Assembly (NCBI GenBank): GCA_000727475.1
Contig: KL647291.1
Coordinates: forward strand, 382,457 to 446,456
Length of the DNA stretch: 64,000 nt
DNA from: Sarcocystis neurona
Taxonomy: Eukaryota > Apicomplexa > Conoidasida > Eucoccidiorida > Sarcocystidae
Direction of reading: 5' to 3'
Of this stretch, positions 33,880 through 44,000 are shown piece by piece. The stretch's first letter is position 1. Every line of letters begins with the position of its first letter. Below the pieces are notes generated by a model. The model was not told the DNA's origin and made no database searches. It saw nothing but the letters and a program-made list of their open reading frames with translations. A program made the translations under genes and the position numbers.

Positions 33880-36800
33880 TTAGGTCGCGCTCCTGAGGAG
33901 CTGCCGCAGCGAGCAAAGCCGCACCCCCCGCTGCTGCATGCCTCGGAAGACGGCATCCTGCTGCTCCGGATCGATAGAGCAGCAGCAGTCAGTCAACACG
34001 TAAACAGCTTCAATGCCAGGCACCTCCAAAGCGGAAAACGCCGTGGCCCGCACGCAATACTCCGTCGTGAAGCCAACGATAACGATGACTTCAATACGCT
34101 CTCGCTCCAGCACCCCCCGTAACCCCGTGTTCTCCAAGTGGCTTCCGAAGCACGAGTAGTTTTCCACCTGAAAAAAAAGTTCACACGAGACCCCTACAGA
34201 CGCGCATTCGATGAATGGTTTATCTGACACGCATGTGTAGACACGACTACACATGCGTGGACAGGCGCGGGCATCACTCTCTACCCAAACACGCCCCTCC
34301 CTTATAATACGCGTATGTGAAAGAATATGTGTGTGTAGAGAGAGAGAGAGACAGACATACACACATACACACAGAGCTAGAAGGAGAGAGATGGACGGAT
34401 ACATACGCATCCATGTATACATAAGTGAAACCTGTGTGACCGCGTATGCCAGGCCACTCCCGTGCTCGTGGAAAGTACTCGCGTCAAAAACTCAGTAAAT
34501 GCCCCCCCTAGATGTCCAGTCCCATCGCAAGAGAGGTGCGTCGTCGTTTGTGCAGTGCATTGCAAATATAAGTCCACCGATGACGTCTCTGGAAGGCCAA
34601 TGTAAAACATTCTTTGTCCACAGCGGAAAACGCACGCTTCCCGCGGAGACATCTCTGCCTCGCACTCCCAAGGTTTGCACGTGGGCTACTACTACACACA
34701 TGTTCCCATCTTTTCTTCACTGGTGCGCCACCAACTCGCAGGCAAGAGAATGTCTAGCACCCTTTCACACCCTTTTTTACGAATACAATACGCCTGCGTC
34801 TTTTGCACCGTCTCTCTCTCTCTACAAGCTGCTTCCGCAGGAACTGGCTGTCACATGACACAAGCTTGTATAAGTATAAATGCATCGCCTCACGTTTTAA
34901 TCCGCAGGCACGCTGGTGAGATGTACGTCCACGAACAGACACGTACGCCTCTCTGCACACCTCCTGCGTGACCGTGGAGAATCCTCCAGAATGCAGGTGT
35001 CCACACGTATCTATACACATCTACGTACGTACGGCAGCTCTACATCTGCAGACTGCTTCCGCTTAAGAAACATACAGATCCACAAAAAGTGTGCGCGCAT
35101 CTTTGCAAATCCTTACACCTCTCCGAGTGCCCTTCTTGATGTAGACATCCGTACGCTTCGTCAACAACGCCGGATGAAGCGCAGCGCCGAAAGAATGCTG
35201 TACGCAGTGCACCGGCCACAGGTCCAACACAACATTTGTCGACGCTCTGCGTATTCGCTTCCCGGCCTTCAGTGCCAGTGGCTGGTCTTGCGTTTCTTCC
35301 TTCTGCTCCTCCCCCCTCTCCAACGATATCCCACGCTGCGCCTTCTGCAGCGTCTGCCCCTCGCCTTCCCCTTCCTTTTCCTCGCTTGTTGTCTGCTGCT
35401 GTCTTTCCTTCTCTGCAGTGCCATGTACTATCTTCTGCGTCAGTCTCGCCGCCTCCTCTGATCCCTCCGCTCCTTCTGCTCTCCCCTTCCCCGCTGTTGC
35501 TGTTCCTCCTCCTCGGTCCCCCTCCGTTGCTCCTCCTCCCGCCGCCGTTGCGGCTCCGGCGGCTTCTCCTGTTTCGGGCGAAGAGGTTTCAGCTGCAGCA
35601 AACGCAGCAGAAGCACCGGCAGACAACGAAGCAGGCGACAGAGGAGCAGAGTCCCCGCAGCAGCAAGCGTAGGGATTGCAGCTGCTGCTGTGGCTCAACG
35701 CGAACGACGCGTGGTCCGGCGGGTGCCAATCCTGGCTTACTACCACCAGATCGAAGAGAGAGTCCATGTCTTCTTGTCTATTTTCGACTGCTGAAACAGC
35801 CCTTTCTCTTCCTCCAGTCATTTCATCCGTTGCTCCTGTTGGTTCTGTTCTTCCCCTTGCTTCGTTTCTCCCCGTGACCTCTGCCGCTGCGACAGTTTCT
35901 TCTGCTGGACACCATGTTTCTGCTTCTGCTGCTCCGGTGACTTCTGCTGCTCCGCCTGCTTCTGCTGCAGCGCAGTTTCGTGTACCTTTCACTCCTTCTG
36001 AAGCTGCAGCTGCGTCTGCCGTCGGCGCCCACGTAGTCTCACCGGCTGCTGGCCCAGCCGAGGACTGTTGCTCCTGCCTCTCTTCCTCGGCGTGTTGCTG
36101 CTGCTGCTGTCTTTGCTTCTGCATCTGCTGCTTGTTCTTGTTAGCAGGAACCGAGAAACACCGGAGTTGGTTGATACGCGTAATCACAGCTCTCCTTCCC
36201 GAGCCGCCCAGAGCCCCTCCTTCGCAGAAGTCGTTCTGCACATCTGTTATAATGAGGCATGACTTCTTCTGCAGCAGCCTCGCCAGCAGGGCAACACCGT
36301 CCCCAGATTCGCTTGCGTTCTTGCTCTTATCGCCAAGCACCGTCTCTTCGGGCAACATCCCCCCCGTCGGGGCTCGTTTCAGTCCTCGTCCGGCGAAAGT
36401 ACCTGCTGTTGCAGCCAAGGTGCTCGCTGTGACGGAAGCTGCTGCTGTTGCTGCTGACGTTCCTGCTGCAGCCGTTGGAATCGCTGCTGCTGCTCCTCCT
36501 CCTGCTGCGACGCTGTCCGCTGCTGACGAAGCAGCAGGTGCGAGGCTCAACTCCGCACTCGAGGAAGTCGTTGCAGCTGTTGCTACTGGACGTGACGCTG
36601 CTGTTGATAACGCTGCCTCTGCTGCTGCCACTCTCGCTGCCGGGTTGTCGCCTGCAGGCAGCAATGCAACAGCTGCTGCTCCTCCAGGGCCTTTTGTGCG
36701 TGCAGCTGCTGCCGCAGTTGCTGACGAAGACGAAACGGCCACCAATTTTTCCTCCGCCTTCAATGCAGCGCTGGGACTCCCCAAAATGGCAGCAAGAGAA

Positions 36801-37633
36801 TGAGGTGCAGCAGCAAGCGCCGGTGTCGTAAGTGCTGTTTGTGGGGTATTCTGCGCTGCAGAGACGTTTCCTGCTGCGCTGGCTTCGTCTCGTTGGCCGG
36901 TCGGTTCAGCCCGTCCAAGAAGAGAAGCTCCTAGGAACGTCCCTCCAACGCCAATTTGACGACGATGACCCGAAGACGGTCCAGAAGCTGCTGGAGCTGC
37001 TGCTGTTGCTGGCACTGCTGCAGCAGTCACTCCGACTGCCGCTTCTGCTGCTCCTCCCAGAGGCAGTACGCTTGCAGGAGGTGCAGCAGAGGCGCTTGCT
37101 GCTACCGTTGCTGCTGCTGTTGCAGGGTAGCATTCTGCTGCCGGACGGCCTGCTGCTGCTCCTGCTGCTGCAGGCTGTGCGGCAGGGCGTGCTGCTGCTG
37201 TTCCCGCTGTCGTCACAGCGTGGAGAGCGAGAGTCACTGCCGTCGCCTCTGGAGCGGCCCCACCAGGTGACTCGCTCGCGTCAGGTGTCGCTACCCCGGA
37301 AGATGGCGCGCTGAAAAATTTGTCAGCACGAAACAAAGCAGCAGCAGGCTGCGGGGTTTCTTCTTCCGTCAGCAAACCTGCTGCCGATAACGCTCTTCGC
37401 ACGGGGACTGCCGAGACACTTGCGGCCGCCGGTGCTGCTGGTGCTGCTGTTGGACTTGTACGGCCGGCACCGCCTGCCGCCTTTTCACTGGCAGACAAGC
37501 CTAAGACTGCCCGTGCCAAATGCAAAGCAGTGGCGGTGGCGACGGAAGGAGCGGCTACGGCTGCTGTGGGAGCGCCTGCTGCAGCAGAAGCGGCGACTGC
37601 TGCTCCTGAACCACCAGGCGGGCAGTCGGTCAT
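33880..37633 (-). CDS. Nicotinamidase (isochorismatase-like hydrolase), two exons
   Basis: Coding parts are 37633-35117 and 34167-33880, giving 934 residues; the donor is GTAAGG and the acceptor has eight T then CAG, phase 0. It hydrolyses nicotinamide to nicotinic acid and ammonia in NAD salvage. The family catalytic triad is visible: Asp464 (LIITDVQNDFC), Lys834 (KKGT) and Cys877 (GFTTEYCVRATA). The metal site lies in DWHPPDHASF (from residue 635), followed by LWPVHC. Family members have about 200-300 residues. Here an Ala/Thr-rich region of roughly 450 residues precedes the core, and Gln/Glu/Ala-rich inserts of about 100-130 residues lie before VVVSQDWHP and between the metal site and LWPVHC. 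All catalytic residues are intact, so activity is expected. I chose the Met at 37633; an in-frame Met at 37792 is also possible. Identification is sure, the start is not. Confidence 0.88.
34168..35116 (-). other. Nicotinamidase intron
   Basis: It separates the lysine and cysteine halves of the active site. It is 949 bases, GTAAGG...TTTTTTTTCAG on the minus strand. Apart from a short GAGAGA/CACACA patch (about 34333-34372) it has none of the microsatellites seen in the TSP1 introns. Nothing else is seen. Confidence 0.8.
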
Positions 37634-40426
37634 GGTGTCCAAATTCAGCAGCACCCACACCACAGGCACCGGCCTCCCGCAGCACCCGAAGAGCAGCAGG
37701 ACCGCGTGTGATGAAGCCGGCTGCGCCCGAAAACAACTGGTACTTTCCACCAAAAACAAACAGCGATGGAGCTGCATACAGAAGCTGTTCACGGGCAGCT
37801 CCCGAGCTCAACGCGATTGAGCTTTTGAACAGTAGGACAACCAAGGCAGAACAGCAGCTGGACGTGCCTCACGACTGTCAGCCGAGATGATGTTGACGCC
37901 GCACTTCTCCTCCCTGCTTCTTCGGGCAGCGGCTCCTCCTCCTGCACCCTCGCGGAATACCGTGTGGAGGCAGTCCCCTGGGCCCTGCAGCGGTTGCTGT
38001 TGCTGCTGCTCCGGTTACGGAGAAGACACGGACTGCTGCGGCTGTGTTCCTCGTTTCTCTGCGGGTCGCTCTGCGCAATTCTTCGCTCTCGACCTTGCTG
38101 GTCAGCCGCTATATCTGCTTCTGTTGCCCGCTCGTTCCTGATTTCCGCATGCACCCTGTCGCTGTGACTTTTGCAACGCCGCTGTCGCAGCTAGTCCTTT
38201 GTTTGTCGCTGCTCTTCCCGTCGCTCCTTCGGACCAGTCGTGTGGCTGTCCTGCTGCTGCAAAATATAATGCAGCTGTTCTCGCGGCAACCGTGCAGGGG
38301 AACCTCGCTGCTGAGCTGACAGATACCTGCGCGAGGAGGACTAGCAACAGCTGGATGATTAGTCGCACAGGAGCAGCGTGACAGGGAAGGTGGAAGAGAC
38401 AGCAGTGGTACTGATACCAGCAACACACGCGGACACGAGGGGCCATTCAGTGTCCCGCAGCAGCAGCGGAACTGGGCAGCGAAGCAGCGGACTGATACTG
38501 GCCCGCGCAGTTGCAAGTGTGAAGACAGCTGACGGCAACGAAGCTCGCGTTTAACAGTCCTACTGTCGTGGCCCACATGCGGTGATGGAGACTCTCGCTT
38601 CTGCTGNNNNNNNNNNNNNNNNNNNNNNNNNNNNNNNNNNNNNNNNNNNNNNNNNNNNNNNNNNNNNNNNNNNNNNNNNNNNNNNNNNNNNNNNNNNNNN
38701 NNNNNNNNNNNNNNNNNNNNNNNNNNNNNNNNNNNNNNNNNNNNNNNNNNNNNNNNNNNNNNNNNNNNNNNNNNNNNNNNNNNNNNNNNNNNNNNNNNNN
38801 NNNNNNNNNNNNNNNNNNNNNNNNNNNNNNNNNNNNNNNNNNNNNNNNNNNNNNNNNNNNNNNNNNNNNNNNNNNNNNNNNNNNNNNNNNNNNNNNNNNN
38901 NNNNNNNNNNNNNNNNNNNNNNNNNNNNNNNNNNNNNNNNNNNNNNNNNNNNNNNNNNNNNNNNNNNNNNNNNNNNNNNNNNNNNNNNNNNNNNNNNNNN
39001 NNNNNNNNNNNNNNNNNNNNNNNNNNNNNNNNNNNNNTTCTCCGCTGCCGTTCACGGCTTCCGCTGCTGCTGTTGTCGCCTCTGCTGCAGCTGTGCCGCC
39101 CTCGAAGTTGTGACGCCTGCTAAACAGTTCACCAAAAAACAAAACCCACACGCCCTCCCGTCTTGCAGTATTCTTCTGCACTGCCTCTCCTGATACGGGC
39201 TCCGCCGGCTTCGCAGCCGCGTTGTGGCCCGTGTGTACCGGCTGCTGCTGCTCTGGTACTGGCGGCTGCTGTCCGAAAGATACAGCGCTGGTGCTGGCAC
39301 GCGTGTAGTGGACGCTGGCAACGAGCAAGAAGACGACTGGTGCTGTTGAACAGCAGCACCGTTCTGCCGCCTCGCGGTGGGTGCTACACGGTGCCTGAGC
39401 TACCGCTGCGGAGGTGTGTTCTACAACTCTCTAAACTCTTTCAATAGTGCTGGTGATGTCGCCGTATCAGCGCTGCTGGGCTATACGCCGTCGCGGCTAG
39501 GGTCGGCCACACCGCCGCACTGGCATGTTGTGCTCGCTTCATCAAGCTGTCCATGCTGCTGGTGCCTGCTGCTGCTGGTGCTTTTGTGTGGCGTGGTGCC
39601 GCTGCGGCTCTGGAGCACAGCCGCCGCTGCTGGCACCGGGTACCACAGCTGCTATGGGGCGGTGCCACTGCTGCTGCTGCTGTGGCTCGCCGGTGCTACT
39701 GCTAATTCGGCGGATGAACGCTGCGCATGTGTAGTGTACGCTGCTGTTAAGGCACACGCTGCTGCTGGACTGGTCCCACGCGGCTGCTGTACTGAAGCCT
39801 GCACGCGGCGACTTCCTTTCTTAACGGGGTAGTGGAGTACATACCCATTTTCACCGACTGGTGTGCGGGGCTGCCCGTTGAAGCAGCAGGTCCCCCCTCC
39901 ATTTGTCGCGAGTCATCTGCAATGTGTGAAGACGACCGTCGGGCGTACGTACACCGCGGTCGCTGTCGCAGATATTTCGTGTACCTTCACTTGTGGACTT
40001 CCGCGCAGCAGGATTGCACAGCACGTCGACGTCCACTTTTCGCCCCCTTCGCCATCTGCACAAAAACGGTTTCCTGCTACATTCTTCGCTCCAAAATCGT
40101 ACAGGTGAAACTCATAAACAGCAACAGCCACAGAACGACAGCAGCCAAGCAACAGCACCACCAGCGGGCGCAGTCACCGCACCAGCTGCAACACAGCCGC
40201 GGCAGCCATGTCAGCGCGCCGGCCGCCGCAACACAGCTGCGGAGGCGACTACCAACAGCCACCCCCCGCGTAAAAAAATGTCTATTTGTACGGAACCGGT
40301 GTCGCGTTTGCTTGTTTCACGGCGCCGCTGCTTCGTTGTTTGCTTTTTACGGTGGAAGCTGTCATCCAGCGACCGGACTCAGACTCCCACCTCCGTTTCG
40401 CCAGGGACCCGACCTGCCCGCCCCAC
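37634..40426. other. Ala/Gln-repeat region with an assembly gap; genes unresolved
   Basis: Both strands are open for long stretches because of CTG/CAG repeats, and an N run (38607-39037) breaks the frames. On the minus strand, segments at about 39910-40060 (GEGGEKWTSTCCAILLRGSP in one frame) have good acceptor and donor candidates and could continue the possible gene at 40.4-40.9 kb. No domain is recognised on either strand. A (CTG)n-rich block lies at about 39540-39700. Confidence 0.4.
38607..39037. other. Assembly gap (431 N)
   Basis: A run of N flanked by CTG-rich sequence on both sides, as expected where a triplet repeat could not be assembled. Any gene here is interrupted. Confidence 0.99.
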
Positions 40427-40886
40427 CTGATTGAAGAGCCTACGCCGCTGCTCAAGCGTGTGCTGCTGCCTCTCCTGCTGTGCGAGGCTCTGGAGCTGGG
40501 CGGCGTGGTCTTCCTGCAACTCCGCCGCGTGGCTCTTCTGTTGCCCTCCCTGGGTCGACGACTGCTGCTCTGCTCTGCGGACGTTCTCACTGCCTCTTCC
40601 GAAGATGCGGCGGCGCTCTTTTGTTCGGAAGACGTTGGTGCATGTGCGGCCGCGCCCGTGACAGCAGCGAATTTCTATACGCTGCATCGCATTACACGTT
40701 CTTCTGGCTGCTCCCCAGTCTCCTCGTCTCCGTAGACATGTTTTCTAAGTGCATGTGCGCCCAAGTGCTTGTCAGCGCCACATTATACCCAGCGTGCCAC
40801 CCCTTCCCGCCCCAGGCGCTGGTGGTTGTTTTTCGTCCGAGCCGTGCGTACCTACGGGACGATGAATACGTCCCACGTATACCCAT
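40427..40886 (-). CDS. Possible start of a small-exon gene with a coiled-coil segment
   Basis: On the minus strand, ATG at 40886 begins MGIRGTYSSSR, ending at a GTACGC donor (exon 40886-40852, phase 2). A CACTTAG acceptor then gives exon 40744-40681, KHVYGDEETGEQPEERVMRC, phase 0. A third segment, ending at a GTGGGG donor at 40427, encodes a Gln/Glu/Arg-rich stretch (SHAAELQEDHAAQLQSLAQQ) typical of a coiled coil. The start of the third exon is not fixed, and continuation below 40.4 kb is not resolved. No family is recognised. The gene would be divergent from the CDP-diacylglycerol synthase gene, with about 165 bases between start codons. Confidence 0.35.
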
Positions 40887-41051
40887 GCGGGATCCGCGCG
40901 GCTGCAAATCTTTATCCTTGACCGTGTATTTCGTTAGTCGCGGGAACACTGCGACTCGGGGTGCGCCAGAGCGTCACGTTGCAGCCCTCGTCGAGTCGGG
41001 TGTACGTACACCGGACAGTCTGTGGCTTGTCACTCGCCGTCCCGCCCCATC

Positions 41052-44000
41052 ATGGAAAGGCTGGAGCAGCCACTACACCCGAGAGACACGTCTGCACATT
41101 TTCCCTTTCGTGGCGCTGCTGAGACTTCTGCTCGCAACTCAGCGGGGGCCGCCTCCCGGACTGCTGCAGTCCCTCACGCCCCTGCTGCTGCGGTAGGCGT
41201 GGGTAATCCGCTTCCCTCCCCTCCGCCTCGTCCTTCTCCCGCTCGTCCTCCTCCGCCGAGCCCGCCGCTGTCTGGTGTGCTGGCCTCAGAAGCCATCAGC
41301 ACAGCAGCAGCTTCACCGTCCAGCAATAGTAGCAGCCGCAACAGTGCGCAGCAGCAAAACAGCAACAGCAAGACAGCAGCTGACGCTCTTAAAGAGGCGG
41401 CAGCGGCAGCAGCCACGTGTCCAACAGGCGAATCCTCTCCGGCAACCACAGGAGCAGCGGCGCCCTGCAAAACAGCCGCTTCAGGGCTACCCTCAGGAGC
41501 AACGGGGAGGCAGTCTTTCCACGCCGCAGGAACGGCGACTGCCCGAGAGAAAGGGGGACATGCAGCGACGGGGACGGGTGTGAACGGCGGCGTCGAGACG
41601 CATCATTCGTACGCAGATCCGGGACGCAGCAGCTGTGCCACTCATTCGCCTGGGACGGCAACATGGTCTGAGCCCAGCGCAGCAGCAGGAGCCGCTCCGC
41701 CCCTACGCGCTGCCGGGGGGCGCAGCAGCTTGACCGCCAGCGCATCCACAGCAACAGCAGTCTCAGAAGACACCCCGCGCGCAGCAACGGCGGCTGCACG
41801 TAGAAAAGTGTTGATGGGAGGGGGAGCAGCAGCAGGAGGTGCAGAGACAGCAACGGAAGGTCCGACAGCAGCAACGGCGAAAGCGCCCGAAGGCAGTGCA
41901 GTGCTTTTTTTCCGTCGAAGACGCTCGACCACAGGAGAACTTGTCAATGGTTCTTCGGCAGCAGCAGCAGCAGCATCCGGAGATCGTGAGGCTGGAGTGG
42001 CAGGTCGGAGTGGCCGCGTGTTCGGCACGCAGCGCCTGCGTGATGTCCTGCTGAAAAGACCGGCTACTTTCTTTGCTCCTCTCGCTTCTTTGCGCCGTCC
42101 ACGCTTGTCTGCTGCAGCGCACAACGTCGTCCGTCCGCCCTCACCCCACAGCGCTCCTGTTGGCTCGCCTACCAGCAGCTTCCACGAGAGAAGCGCAGCC
42201 ACCAGTTCTTCGGAGGCTGCCGCAACCGATGCGTTTCTACAGCAGCTGCTGCGCGAGGCACCGCAGCGGCAGCCTCTTCACGTCGCGCAGGAGCAGCAGC
42301 GTCTGTCACAACTGCGGCACCACCTGCCCGAGGAGGAACAGGAGGAGGAAGAGGAGGGGGTTGAAGAGGAGCGGCAGCAACAGCCGCTTTTCCAGAAACA
42401 GCAGCGGCCCAGTGTTGGCGAGCAGGCGCAGCAGCTCCCGCAGTGTCCGCCGCATCCCCTAGGGCGATGGAGGAGCACGGGAGCAGCGGACGGCAAGGGG
42501 GAGCCACTGGCGAGATCTAGCGGCAATGAAAGTGTGGGATCGAGTAGCAGAAGGTTTTCCCCGTCGGCTGCTGCTGCTGTCGTCCGCCCCCCTCCTGCAG
42601 CACACAAGGGGCCAGTGGTGATGAGGCATCCCGGTAGAAGAGCAGCAGCAGGCTGGACAGCGCAGCAGCAGCAGTGTTTTGCCCATGCTGCTCCTGGACC
42701 AGACTCTCTGAGCTCCTCTTCCGGCAGCTTCTCCGGGTCTGGTGCGCCACCCCACACGCTCCACCAGCCCCAGCACCACCATCATCATGGCCATCACCAG
42801 CAGCATTTGTCGGGAGGAGGCGGAGCCGCAGCAGGAACGGGAGGTGTAGGGGCGCCGCAGCAGCAGCAGGGGAAGGAAACGTTCTGGGTGCGAGCTTTGT
42901 GGACGATAATCCTGGTCTCGACGTTCTTCGTTATTCTCGCTGCCGGCCATGTGTACTGCGCTGCGCTTGTCCTGGCGCTTGTCGCTTCCATGTATAGGGA
43001 GATAATTGCAGTCAAGCGGAGACGGGACGAGGGCAGGCTGCTGGCTGATTTCACGCTTCTCAAGTGGTACTGGTTCACCATCACTATTCTCGGCATGGGC
43101 GTGCCAGCTGCTCTCCGGCTCCCCTGGAAATTCCCCGCGCTGCCCTGGTCCGCACACGGCAGCACTGGCAGCACACAGTACGGCACGGGCACCGAACTCT
43201 ACAGCAGCAGCAGCAGCGGGTACCCCAGCTCAGCGGCTCGCGCTTTCTATTACGCGGCCAGCAGTGACCCATACAGCACCTGTAGTCCCTATGCCGTAGA
43301 CCTGCCTGGGTTCTCGGCGCTCCGCCAGCAGCAGCAGCAGCTGGCTCGGGGCGTGTACGGGTACTGCAGCGACAGCGGCGGAGGACCGAGCGCAGAGGGA
43401 GGGGGATACAGCGGATATTATACATGTGATGAGGGCAGCGGAAGTGAAAATTCTGCAGAAAATTCAGCTGCTGCGGTACTGCCTGCCGACACGCGCGCGT
43501 CTCGGTCTTCCCGCGTGGCCTTGTCAGCTGCCGCATCACTCGGCTCTGCTTCAATTCCTCTTCCATCTACGAATGCTGCTAGATATGTTGGTGCTGGTGC
43601 TCCTGCTGGGGGCGCAACCGCGCCTGATGCGACTGGTTCTGTGTGCTCTGCTGCATCTGGCACGTGCCCCTTTTCTCCGGAAGCGCTGCGTCCACTCCCC
43701 AGTGGCGCCTCGTCTCCCCGACCGCACCCATCTGAATCAGGCGAGTTTGCGAAGATTTTCGACTCTACTCTTCTCGTGAGCAGAAGGGAGAGAGGGGGAT
43801 CTCCTGCTTTGGCTGCGGCTGCTCCGGATGCTGTTGGAAGTGGTCGTCCCAATGGGGTTGCTCCACTCGCATTGTCGCGTGCGTCTGTGCAGCGACCCAC
43901 TGCTGCCGCAGGAGCCGCGACCGCTTCGCTTGGGCCTGCACGGGGTGGCGTACCGCCTCCTCCTGCTGGTGGTGTGGCTCTGTCTCCTCCTGCGGCTGGT

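Noticed and set aside
35676..36803. A 375-codon plus-strand frame opposite the nicotinamidase gene
   Set aside because: It is the antisense reading of Ala/Gln triplet repeats. The minus strand carries all catalytic motifs of a known enzyme.
41174..43192. Several minus-strand frames of 100-230 codons opposite CDP-diacylglycerol synthase
   Set aside because: They are shadows of GC-rich Ala/Ser/Gln codons; the plus frame is continuous for 5.6 kb and carries the family signature.
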